A DNA stretch of 64,000 bases from Callorhinus ursinus (Eukaryota; Chordata; Mammalia; Carnivora; Otariidae), in assembly GCF_003265705.1 (NCBI RefSeq), contig NW_020312894.1, forward strand, positions 5,550,334-5,614,333, read 5' to 3'. Position 1 is the first letter of the stretch. Every line of letters begins with the position of its first letter. The notes under the pieces were generated by a model, which saw only the letters and a program-made list of their open reading frames with translations, had not been told where the DNA came from and did not search any database. Positions 33,500-44,985 of the stretch are shown here, one piece after another. The position numbers and the translations under genes were made by a program.

Positions 33500-33850
33500 C
33501 ACCAAGGGCTGCTGTTACAAAATACCAGAATGGGAGCTTAGAGAGCAGAAGTTTATTTTCTCAGTTTGGAAGCCTGGATGTCCAAGATCAAGGGATCAGC
33601 AGAGTTCTTCTCTCCGTCCTGGGCTGGCCAAGGCCGCCCCTGCCACCTCTTCACGTGGCCCCTCGAGCCCCTGCTCCCCTTCTTCTGTGTCCTCACCTCC
33701 GCTTCTTACCAGGACACCAGTCCGATTGGATTAGCCTCGGTTTAACTTAATTACCTCTTTAAAGACCTGATCTCCAAACAAGGTTGCAGCCTGAGGAGCT
33801 GGGGGTTTGACACTTCACATCTGCATTTCAGGGAAGACACATTTTGGGGA
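33500..33850 (-). mobile_element. MLT1-type LTR, minus strand
   Basis: 'gggctgctgttacaaaataccag', 'gcagaagtttattttctcagtttggaagcctgg', 'gacaccagtccgattggattagcc' and 'cttaattacctctttaaagacctgatctcc' are the reverse complement of the LTR type seen at 25779-26345. Part of the 204-codon frame at 33120-33734 is only this repeat read through. Confidence 0.7.
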
Positions 33851-34577
33851 AGACAGGAACAGACCTCCTTTTTCCTGTGTGTGGGTCCAGGGAGTGAAAC
33901 ACCGGCTCATCTCTGTCTCATACATCTTAACCCCAATACATTTTCTACAATTTTCAGTTTCAGTTCCTTTAAAAAACTTGATGAACATACGAAAAACGAC
34001 CTGAATATAAAAGTTTCCTTGGTTCTTCTGATTTTCCCCAACCTCTGTCAGTGGTCTCACCGCACCCAATTCAACAACTGTTCAGTGACTGACTTTTCTT
34101 GGCCTTTCCGTAGCTTGTGGAAAAGAAAATATCTTCCGATGACAGGTAACAAAGCTAAGTAATTTTAACAGGGACAGGTATTATCAACAAGTTTAGAAAC
34201 AAACACCAGGGATGCTTGGCAAACACGCATCTTGAAGCACTGAGCACAGCTCTCCCTAAAACCCCCGCCCGCCAGCTGCTGTCCTGAGGACACTGAGGGC
34301 ACCAACCCAGAGGACATAAGGTGCCAAGGAGAAGGCAGGTGAGAGGAGTTGTTTGGGTTTACGAATATTCAAAAGAAAATAGCTCAAAACAGACATAAAG
34401 ACAAAAGGGGGGGGAGGCAAATCCCTAAAAGGTGGGAAGAGAGTTTCACATCCCCCTCTCCCTTGTGCCTCCCTGCAATCCCCACCCTGCCTCCCGCCTC
34501 CCGCAGCTGAGCTGGGGGCTCTTCTGCTCATGCATTTCCCCAGAGCCTCTCCCTCTGCAGCGAGGGCTGCCACAGGA

Positions 34578-34742
34578 AATGCAGGACACGCTGTTGGATG
34601 TTAATTTCAGATAAAAAGCAAGTCGCTTTTAATGTATATATTTCATGCAATATGTGGGACATACTCATACTTAAAAAATCATTGCTTATCTGAAATTTAA
34701 ATTTAATGGGATGTCCCGTATTTTTACTTGCTAAATGCGGCA
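34578..34742. repeat. Interspersed repeat with internal inverted repeat, copy 2
   Basis: 'ttaatttcagataaaaagcaa' on the left pairs imperfectly with 'attgcttatctgaaatttaaatttaa' on the right, around 'gtgggacatactcatac'. It is related to 13079-13280. Confidence 0.6.
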
Positions 34743-35384
34743 GCCCCACCTGCGGCTCGCTCCTGCCCAGTCAAGTCAAAGCTGCTCTGATGTATACTTC
34801 CCTGAGCCTCCCCCGTTCTCGGACTGGGCTCCTCTTCTTCCTCATCCCGTCTGCTCAGTCTGGATGCTCCCCAAGGTCCCTTTCTGAGCTTCTGGTCATT
34901 CTCTCTGGGCAGACTTTAAAATTTTGTACATTTAAATACCGTTTCTACGGAGAAAGACAACTGTTCATTTACCCAGGAAGATACAAGGAAGTCCACTCCA
35001 GGACCCAAGAGAGGAAAGATCTTTAACCAAATGAAATCTTTGAACTGTTTGTCCTGTAATTTATCCCTAATGCTCTCGGTATTTGTTCTGTGAGCAAGCG
35101 GCTAAGGACACTGAAAGATGAAGGCACAGTCTCAAGATGTGAGAATCTCAATCTATAAGGGAGAGGACAGTGTGACCATGGGACAGTGCTGCGTGAGTGG
35201 AAGTCAGAATGGTACGGGCCAGCCTACACCTCCCATGGGTGTGGGCTAGGGCGTGGGGAGTAGGAGGGAGGGCAGGAGCTGGAGACAGAGGTGCCACAGC
35301 CTGTAAGGGTGGGCTCCACAGATGGACCACGCTCTGCACTGAATGGGATTCCACATCCAGAAATGCTGTCAAAATCAGCTCCAT

Positions 35385-35747
35385 ATCCAGAGTAGTCAAT
35401 CCACAGAGACAGGGCAAGAAGGGCACCAGGAGAGGAGAAGGGAGACTTATTAATTAATGGGTAGTTAAGAGTTTCCATCTGGGAGGATAAAATGAATTCT
35501 GCAGATGGATGGAGGTGAAGGTTTTACAAAAATGTGAATGTACTCACCGCCATTCAACAGTGCATGTAAAAAAGGTTAAGGTGGCGGGGCGCCTGGGGTG
35601 GCTCAGTCAGTTAAGTGTCCGACTCTGGATGTCAGCTCAAGTCACAATCTCAGGGCCCTGAGGTCAAGCCCCACGCCACACTCTGCGCTGGGCGTGGGAC
35701 TTGCTTAAGATTCTCTCAATCCCTCTTCTGCCCTTACCCCCCCACAC

Positions 35748-35783
<36 letters not shown>

Positions 35784-35860
35784 AAAAAAAAAAAAAGTTA
35801 AGGTGGTAAATTTTGTGTTATGTATATTTTACCACAATTAATTTTTTTAATTTTTAAAAA
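35385..35860 (+). mobile_element. L1 3' UTR split by a SINE
   Basis: 'atccacagagacag', 'tggatggaggtgaaggttttacaaaaatgtgaatgtactcaccgccattcaac' on the left and 'gtggtaaattttgtgttatgtatattttaccacaatta' on the right form one L1 tail around the SINE at 35587-35796. Confidence 0.8.
35587..35796 (+). mobile_element. CAN-SINE, older subfamily, with (CT)n
   Basis: It has the head 'gggcgcctggggtggctcagtcagttaagtgtccgactc' and a long (TC)n tract before poly-A. The perfect 10-bp duplication GTTAAGGTGG lies at 35575-35584 and 35797-35806. Confidence 0.96.
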
Positions 35861-36649
35861 ATCATCCTTGACATGATCTAGCACCCCTATATGGACCAAA
35901 TGGCCAAGAGGGGAGCAAGTAAAATGACAGAGGGAGAAGAACCTAGCAAAAAGCTAAGAAAGTAACCATGAAACACCAGGCAGCTTTAACCAAAATCTTT
36001 ACATCTTTAGGTCTGCTCTGAACAGATAATGCATCTACATGTTCACACTTGTTAGGACCTGCGGAGTATTCCAGCAAGTCTAGTTCAACCACGGTGAATT
36101 AATGGTTTCTGCTTTACGCCTTGATGTGTTTTCACCTAAAAGGAAAACTCCAGAACAAAGCCATAAGCCCAATTCTGAATTTGCAGAATTAAGCAAACAC
36201 TATCCTCTAAGTTGAACCTTAATAACACGGTTGTCCTTCACTTGGAAAATAACAGCAGAACGTCCGAAGAAAAAGGGGAAAGGACCCTGAATTTTAATAG
36301 GGCACAGACTATGGGTATCAGCGATGCAGAGGACAGAAACACGTGAACTTTGGAAAAGCACAGCTTTATCTCAGTACAAACTGCAGGAGGTCACTGCCAA
36401 GAGAGCACTGTTGGCTGGTGAACCGGGGGAAGCATGAGAAGCCCAAATCTGGGCAGGAGATTGGACCAGACAGAAGTCAGATGCTGTCTGTCCTAGGCAC
36501 TGGCCGGCAAGCTACGCCAGGCACCTATTTTTCTCATTTAAAGAAGACTCTTGTACCTCCTACCTCCAACCAAAAAACAGATTCATAAATACTGAGAACG
36601 AACTGGTGGCTGTGTGTGTGTTGGGGGGAGGGGGGTGTTGAAATAGCTC

Positions 36650-36890
36650 AAGGGGATTCAGAGGTACAAACTTCCAGTTATAAAGTAAGTAAGTCATAGG
36701 ATGAAAACCACAGCCTAGGGAATAAAGTCAGTAATATTGTAATGACGTTGTATGGTGACAGACGGTAGCCAGACCTAATGTGGTGAGCACCGCGTAAAGC
36801 ACAGAACTGTCGGGTCACTGTGTGTGCACCTAAAATTAATGTAACGTCATATGTCAATGGTACGTCGATTAAAATAAAACAAATAAAAAG
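36650..36890 (+). mobile_element. L1 3' UTR tail
   Basis: 'tgtatggtgacagacggtagccagacctaatgtggtgagcac' and 'gcacctaaaattaatgtaacgtcatatgtcaatggtacgtcgattaaaataaaac' match an L1 3' end common in carnivores. Confidence 0.8.
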
Positions 36891-38789
36891 AGTCTTCCAG
36901 CTCAAACTGTTATGACTTGAGGAGCCCATTTTGAACCGATGCTATTTACCGGGCTCTACCATTAGCGGTACCCGAAGAACAGCAGAAGATTCTCCTTGGA
37001 CACGACGAGACTGTCAGTTCTGCAGCCTTACCTACGCAACAGCATACTACGTCAAAGGATGCTTCTTAAATTTCCAAAAGGGAAAACCCCAAATATCTTG
37101 ACGGAGACTCTCTCAGATTAATGAAAGTATTCCTATTCCATGGTTTTTGAATCTCCTAAAAATCTTCTCCATATGGCATTTTCTCCTCAGATCCAGGCTA
37201 CCAGCGTGCAAGAAAACGTCACTCTTCAAGATGCAGAAGCCTATCTGAGCTGGCCTGGATTGGCTGTATGTTGGCATTACGTGTCTGAAGCATGCCTTTA
37301 CAGTTATGTCCTTGAAGATCTCCAAACAGACAAACTATTATGTGGACTTAACATGTATTAACGAGAAATATTTTAAAAAATATGTCTTTTTTTTTTTTTT
37401 TTTTTAAGAAGATGACGAGAAATCTATAGGAGCTCAGAATCTCCCGGAGAACGACAGTACGTGCCACAGACGGCCAATACACACAGTAGGCTTCTCATCA
37501 TTTTGGCTTCTGGCAAGTTAGCATATTATCATTTTATGAGAATTATAATCCATACATAGTGTAACTAATGAAATAACACCCAGCATGGAACTGCCTAAAC
37601 CACCTTACACTATGCAGTTTCACGGAAGTAATGTACAGAATGCAATTAAAAAACCAGTTTTCATCTCTTAAAGCTGGAAATCAAGGACAAAGCTGAGGCA
37701 CCGCGAAAGAAGGTGTTAGCAGGGATCCCGTTAGCAGACACTCATTCTAGGTGCACTGTCCGGAGATGCAAGTCTCTGGAAGTTTTCTTGTGTTTCCTGC
37801 CCACACCACCTCCCTTCCCCACCCCCTTCCTCTTTGTTATACCACCGCGTCCACGAGGGTAGGGACAGGGTTACAGGGTGCAGGACTGAAGGCTCAGAAC
37901 TGAGAATGTGGGCACGTGATAGTACCTATCTCTCTATGAAGATATGGTGGACCAGGGGATGAACTAACCATCGCCCTCTCTACAGTCCTGGCCAGCTGAC
38001 AGATGGCAGTGAAGAGGAGAAACGATGGCCAGCGTCCATCCCTCTTTGGACTTGACCAGACCAGAGCTACAAGACCAACCACGCCAGCACAGCAAGCCCT
38101 GCCCCTTGCCCAGACACCATGATGGAAAGGCCACAATGCCACCAGCCACTGGGAGCCCACTGCCCGGGGGGAGTACGGTTTTCCCTCCCAATGAGTCCAA
38201 GGCAATCCTCCCTTCAAGAGCAGCTCAGATCTCCACCTGCCTCACCGTTCCTCGGAGAGCTCTTCCCTCTGACAACTGCAGGCCTCTAGCCTCTGTCAGA
38301 CTGCAGCTATGAAAACATTGTTCTGAAGGCCAAAACTCTTGTAGCAGCAGGCAAGAATTCACTGATGATATTAACGAACCAGAATCCCATTACCAGTAAA
38401 ACCTTGCTTTTGTATAAGGCCCAATCTGGGTGTCCACGGTGGGATCTGGGACCTCAACAGTTGACAGAATGGAATGTGGATGATTACCAGGAGGACAAGT
38501 GATGAATTCAAACATGTTTATAGAAACACGAGCCCCTGACCGTTTACAGAGATCCGTAAACAGCTTAAAGCCAGAGCAACACTCGGCCCATGAACATGAT
38601 CAACAATACTATTTGATTTATAAATAGGCATTTAAATGCTCTCTGATTTACAGATACCATTTCATTGTAAGCTTTTAAGCTTTGCAGTCTCCATTTGTTT
38701 TTCTGTTTTGCTCATCCAATCTCTCAGGCTGACATCTTTAAGTACTCCTTTCAAATGCTTTTGACTCAGCAAGACTGCTTGTGGCAACA
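36891..38789. other. Intronic DNA, nothing firm recognised
   Basis: A weak L2-like stretch lies near 37795-37880, with a T19-type tract near 37387. No exon was seen on either strand. The frames at 37894-38312 overlap on opposite strands and look random. Confidence 0.45.
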
Positions 38790-38960
38790 GATCCTAAGGA
38801 AACAGTCCTAAACAGAGAAATGTCTGAGGTAGAAAGACCATCGAGGCAGCATTCCTTATCCCTGGAAGTAACCTAAATAGTTCAGAGTTACAAAATAGTG
38901 AAGAGAAACAAGGAATGCTCTTTTTGGCTGACAAAATTTACAAAGTGATGTTAGGAAGGC
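38790..38960 (+). mobile_element. Old L1 3' fragment
   Basis: 'gatcctaaggaaacagtcctaaacagagaaatg' and 'gaggcagcattccttatccctggaagtaacctaaatag' resemble the L1M 3' UTR. The match is weak. Confidence 0.45.
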
Positions 38961-39261
38961 AAAGCAATCACATAGAGCCAAGAGCCAGTCATAGGACATT
39001 CTGTATGAACACAGTGAGGACCTCTAGCAGATGGTGGGGAACGAAGATGCAGAACGTGGAAGTTTGCACGGAAGGCCAAGGTTCATGCAGCGAGAGAGGA
39101 ACAGGAAGCAAAGGAAATTGAAAGAGAAAATTATTACGGGAGTGACCAGGATGGAGGCAGACAGACCAAGCGATGCCATAAAAAGATAGGGAGGAAAAAG
39201 TGCTCAGAGAGGTGAAAGAAATAAGGACTCAAGGTCATAAATAAGGGATTGCAGTGTATTT

Positions 39262-39264
<3 letters not shown>

Positions 39265-39302
<38 letters not shown>
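39265..39302. repeat. (AC)n microsatellite
   Basis: 38 bp of pure AC dinucleotide, followed by GCACA. Confidence 0.98.
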
Positions 39303-39307
<5 letters not shown>

Positions 39308-42239
39308 TTTTGGTAGCACAATTCCAGTAATTGCATATATCACATAACATAAGGAAATTACTTAATCTCTCTGAGTTATCAATGTATTCATGTATAAATT
39401 TAGGGTAACTGTTCTACCCACAAGTGTTGTCTTGAAAATGTCTTGAAAAACCTAATCTTCAAACATGTCCATCAGCAACAAGGAAAAACCAAATGCCCAT
39501 GGGAGACCCAGAGGACGACAGCTGGTCTCAGGGCATCAGCCGTGGTTGTCAGCCGGGGTCCCCGAGGTGGAATCGTTCCACCAGTGAGAGGGGAGAAGGC
39601 CAGAGGTGTGGCTAGAAATGGAGGCAGCAGCACCTAGACATTCTCTAGGGGCCGCTGAGTGGTGATGGAACAGTAAAGAACAGACCAGTCTGGCCTGGGA
39701 TGAAGGAAGCGTTTGAGGGTAGGGGAGCCCGCAGCTCAAGAAAGACTAGATAGAGGATGCGAGAGGACGTGCAGATGGTGAACGCAGCAAGTCCCAAAAA
39801 GGTGAGGGAGTGAAAACAAAGATCAAGCGCAACTAGCTTTGAACGGGAGAGGACACATTTGTCTCCAATTCAGGAGAGACCTGTAGACAGGACTGCAATA
39901 ACAGGCATTCTCCACCACCAGTGAAGGGAAAAGAGCCCGAGGCCACTCCCATCTGATGGCTCGTACAAAACGCGAGGAGGAAGCACGACCTCCGGGCAAG
40001 GGCTCGAGGTAGACGGTCGCGCATGGACAAGGCAGCCGGTCGGGGACACAGCCAGACGCTAGAACAGCAAACAGAAAAAACAGAAGTCCTATCTTACGAA
40101 CCTCTGTATCCTGCATGCCACCTCACAAAGCAGAGCTAAGGGACTGATGGGCGTGGGTCAACCTCTCACATGCAAGGGTCACGTGCCCTGGTCTCAAGGC
40201 AGGATCCTGAGGCTGTGCTCTTCACCGAAGAGAAAGAATGCCGGTCCCAAGAGTCGCCTCCACCGCAGGGGACGTGCACCCACTTCAAGAGGGAGCACAA
40301 AGCCACAGCTGTCACCCAAGCCCTTTCTACTCAGGGCTGAATCTTTTGTTACATTAGCAAGTTGGCTTTTCTTTTTTTTTTTTTAATGTTTCAAAACGTC
40401 ACCGACATTGAAAAGGAAGGAGAAAAGACAAGACTTCCGCAACTGGAGGAGGAGGGTACAAGGAGATATGCCCCCGTCTCCCCAGCTGCAGAGCTCAGCA
40501 GCAGATGAGGGTGGGGTACATATTTATTAATAAGTTGGAGAAATTCTGAATTACCAACAGCAGCCTCTTGCTCACGCATGAGCGTGAATTTTAGCCTCTT
40601 CATTCTTCAACAGATGGAACAGTGAGGTCGCCCAGCCTGGGACTGCCACACACAGGGTCATACAGAACGCTTCCACGGTGGTGGCTCGTGGGACATGCCG
40701 ACTTGGAAAGAATAACAGGTTTCCACTAAGTTGCAAGTGGTTTTTCCCTTTAAAAGTTGGCAGTGCTTCTGAAGACACACGCTGACCGCTCTCTGCCCAC
40801 TGACTGTCTGTACCAAGCAGCAAAGACTGCTTCCAATGCCTTGTTTCTTTCTTTCTGGACCAAGTATGCACTTCCACGTGAAGTTTGATAGAAAAGCTCA
40901 CAGAAGGTACTTCCAAACTTGGGAACTTAAGAGTCCACATAATGAATGATACCTTCACACCCAGGTTCCAAAAAGTGACTCACCAGTGACTCCAAAGGGG
41001 AGCTTTTGTTCTTAGTTTTCCCTGATGCAACCCAAGGACCTGGCAGATGACACACCTTCTAGAAGATCTTTCATTCGTGAACAGCACAACCGTCCCTTCC
41101 CTGACTCCCAGGTACCAAGGATCCTGTGATGCCAACCCCTGGGAGTAAATCCTCCTGTGACAGCTGAGATACACTGACTGAGGAGCTACGTCTCCAGGAG
41201 CTTCCAAGTCAGACATAAAGGTGCAATGAGACAATTCAACGCAGAAACACAGCCAAATATGCAGAGCCGCATTGGAACAGACAGAGCAGTTCCTTTAGGC
41301 CGGAGGTATAGGGCAGTAAGAGGGAAGTCTGGCTCCCACTGCCCATGCTATTTAGATGTTTTTTGGGATTGGTTTGTTTGTTTGCATCTACAAAAACAAC
41401 CAAAAAAAGTTGGCTTGGACTATTTTGAAAATGTCCGTAAGTTATCTCGTGTGTAGGTAGGGTTTTTCTGCCTTTTCTTCTTTAGCTCTGCATAATTTAT
41501 CCCGAAATCAACCTTGTGGAAGCATATTTTAAGCCTCTGAATGAGCTGTAGTTACAAAAAGTGCCCATCAGTCAAAGAGCATTACCGAAGCCATCCTGTC
41601 TATTTCAGGGTCTAAAAAAACAAGGCAGAGCCATTTGTCCACAATCCATCACTGTTCATCCCTGTGAGCAGGAACTCAAGATAAACAGGGCACAGACATG
41701 AACGGAGGCTTCTGTTCACACTGTCTTCACCATGGTCCTGGGCTTCCAGGGGGGCTGGCAGCAAGAAATGGCAGGACAGTGCTCGGGTTCAGGCCACTGA
41801 ACCCACTGTGTCCCCCTCACACAGAATGGTGCACGCATACACTTATAAATATAATACCACAAATGTAACTCTGGATTGGAAAAAGAGAATGAAGGAGTAG
41901 CCTAAGGGAGGATCACAGGGCAGAGCGCAAGTACCACACTTAGGGCACAGATTAGATCTGGGGGGGCCAAGAAGCACTGGGGACTCCTTGCCTATGTATG
42001 CATTTGCCGTAAGAAGACACTGACCCCCCCCTCCCCATTCCACTGTAGGGTCTGTAACCTCGAGGAACCCTGGCTCAGGGGTGCCAGGGCATGGTCAGAT
42101 GGCTGGTCTTAACAGCACTGTTCCAATGACACACACTGACACCACCCACATGTCCGTGCAGGAAGAAGGGATAACCCAGCCATGACATCATCCTCCACCT
42201 GAAGTTGTATTTTGTAAAGAAAAGGAAGGAGCCACAGCG
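39303..42239. other. Intronic DNA, nothing recognised
   Basis: No named repeat or exon was recognised. Several 60-130 codon frames on both strands lack any family resemblance or splice context. Confidence 0.45.
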
Positions 42240-42620
42240 GCACCCGTCAACGTGGAGAGATCACAAAACCATAACGTCAATACACGTGAAAATGGGTATT
42301 AAATGATTCCATTTCGATGAAAGCCTAAAGCAGGCCAAAGAGAAGAAAATACTGTTAAGGAATACGTAAATATGTGATGAAACTATGCAGAAAAACAAGG
42401 AGACAAGTAACCCAAAGGTCTGACTAAAGACTACATCGGGAAAAAGGAAGACACATATAGTTGAGGGACGACAGAACATCTGAGGACCTTGAACTGGAGG
42501 CGGCACACGGCCCATTTTATTATTTTTTAAATTGTACACACCGTATGGAAGTGTTGAATCGCTACGTAGTACACCGAAATGAAGAGAACACTGTATGTTA
42601 ACTAACTGGAATTAAAAACT
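42240..42620 (+). mobile_element. L1 3' UTR tail
   Basis: The clear part is 'gtgttgaatcgctacgtagtacaccgaaatgaagagaacactgtatgttaactaactggaattaaaaact' at the right end. The left part is more diverged. Confidence 0.7.
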
Positions 42621-43489
42621 TAAATAAACAAACTGTACATACTTGTATTTATTTTCTTGTGTGAACAACAAATATTGATTTAAAAGGAAGGGAGGATGCT
42701 GATGAGCATTGACGATGGGGTGGAAAAAAGCAGAACACTCTGCAGTAGGAAGGCTCTAGGCTCTACACGCAGTATGCAAACAATGGAGCATCATTTCCCA
42801 AAGCGAATTCCCTGGAACACGGCCCTGGCATGCTTCACCAAAATACATAAATAAAGAGTTCCCGGGGAAGGAAAGTCAGGAAAACGTTGTAATGCTGAGC
42901 TCTATCTCAGCCATTACAAATTCACAGTGTACATTAACATATTAAAGTTTCTGCAAACATTGCTGTCGGGAAACATTTTCATTTGGTTCAGCTTGGTATT
43001 ACACAATCTTATGTGACCAATCCATTAAGTAGAACTGATCACAATCGCCCAGGAAATGTTTGACAACACCCCCAAATAGGACTTCAAATCATATATATCC
43101 TACCCTAGCCCAGAAGTTGACAAGAATACCTCATGAAGTATAAATCAGATCGTTCATAGGAATGTTATAGATATGTCACCTTTTGAAGCATTAGAAAACA
43201 TCCTTGATTTCTTTAAATAAAAAGAAAATTTTCTGTCATGTTCTTTATCTAGGATCCTACCTACTGCTTAGGATGCTACCCCAAAACGCTCATCTTGTAA
43301 GAAGTATGTTAAAATCAGTAATTCCACCAGGAAGAACAAATATGAATGTATCTGCAGCAAAGATAATTAGTACTAATACATTTGTTCTGAAAAATTAGGG
43401 GAGAAAGGATAGCCTTCAGTTCAATACAGATGAAAAACGTTTAAAGAATATTCTGGTGGAATAAAACAGAACACTTAGACCCCTATCTA

Positions 43490-44285
43490 CGGACTGCAGG
43501 AATGTGCGTGCTTATTGTCAAATGAAAAAAAGCAACCTGACAAATCTTAACACACTCTTACAATTAGATCCAGCAATTGTGGTCCTTGGTATTTACCCAA
43601 AGTGGATGAAAACTTATATCCAAACAAAAGCCTGTACATAGATGTTTAGAGGAGTTTTACTCATTGTGGCCAAAACGTAGAAGTAACCAAGATGTCCTTC
43701 AGTCGAAGGATGTCTAAGCTACGTTACACCCGGGCAATGGAATATTATTCAGCACTAAACAGAAATGAGCTATCAAGCCATGAAAAGAGAAGTGGGAACC
43801 CTAAACGCATATTACTAAGTGAAAGAAGCCAATCTGAAAAGGCCACGTACTCTATGATTCCAAGTATATGATATTTTGGAAAAGGAAAACTCTGGAGACA
43901 GTAAAAAGCTCAGTAGTCGCCAGGGATTGGAATCTTGGGGACAGATGAGCAGGAGAGGACACACAGTATTTTTAGGGCAATGATACTATTCTGTATGATA
44001 CTATAGTGGTGGATGTGTGTCATTATATATTTTTTCAAACCCACAGAATATCCAACACCAAGAGCAAACCCTAAACTTTGGTAAACTTCGGTAGACTTTG
44101 GGTAAAGATGCCAAGTCAGTGTGGGTTCAACAACTGTAACAAACGTACCTCTCTGGTGGGGAAATGTTGCCAGTCAGGGAGGCTGGGCATATGCTGGGAC
44201 AGGGTATACATAGAAATCTCCATGCTTCCCCTCCAATTTTGCTGTGAGTCTAAAACTGCTCAAAAAAGAATCTCAAAAAATGCAA
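43490..44285 (+). mobile_element. L1 3' UTR, about 0.8 kb
   Basis: 'gaagtaaccaagatgtccttcag', 'gggcaatggaatattattcagcactaaac', 'actgtaacaaacgtacctctctggtgggg' and 'ttttgctgtgagtctaaaactgctc' appear in L1 order. Confidence 0.9.
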
Positions 44286-44580
44286 AGTAATGTGAATAGG
44301 TTGATTCTACTTTGTAAAAACAAAACTAAACAAAGAAAACACCTCCCTCCCACTCTCAATGATAACCTGAGCTCAAATATGTAAATAAAAATATTGCCTA
44401 AGTACTCACGAACAAGAAGACAGGTGTGTGAAGATAAAAAGCCAGGCTGTCCATATTGCTAACTACCTGAGGGGGCGGGAAGGGAGACTGGGCAGAGAAG
44501 TGAGGAAATTTGATTTCATGCGCCCTTTCATTGTGTGATTATCACATATTACAAAAAGCACACGCTATAGCTAAAAGTAA

Positions 44581-44615
44581 ATATATATATATATATACAC
44601 ACACACATATATATA
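44581..44615. repeat. (AT)n/(AC)n simple repeat
   Basis: (AT)8, (AC)n and (AT)n in tandem, all alternating purine-pyrimidine. Confidence 0.95.
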
Positions 44616-44679
44616 AAGTGAAGACACTTCTCCAAAGTTAAATTTAAGAAGCAGACATCATCTGTTTTGTTTCCTAAAT

Positions 44680-44985
44680 TCCACGTATGAGTGAAATCAT
44701 ATGGTATTTGTCTTTCTCTAACTGACTTATTTCACATAGCATAATACATAAGAGACTCTTAACCATCCGAACAAACTGAGGGTTGCTGGAAGGGAGGTGG
44801 GTTGAGGGATGGGGTAACGGGGCGACGGGCATTAAGGAGGGCCCTTGATATAAGGAGAACTGGGTGTTAAATGCAACTGAGGAATCACTAAGTTCTACCC
44901 CTGAACTCATACTACACCATATGCGAACCAACTTGAATTTAAATAAAATCTTGAAAAGAAAAAAGAAGAAGAAGAAGAACATCAT
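44680..44985 (+). mobile_element. Carnivore-type L1 3' UTR
   Basis: 'cgtatgagtgaaatcatatggtatttgtctttctc' is followed by 'aagagactcttaaccatccgaacaaactgagggttgctgg' and 'gggcattaaggagggcccttgatat'. It ends in an (AAG)n-rich tail. It is related to 24030-24330. Confidence 0.9.

Noticed and set aside
33120..33734. 204-codon plus-strand frame as a possible gene
   Set aside because: Its right half is a minus-strand MLT1-type LTR. There are no splice signals or domain, and an overlapping opposite-strand frame is equally long per base.
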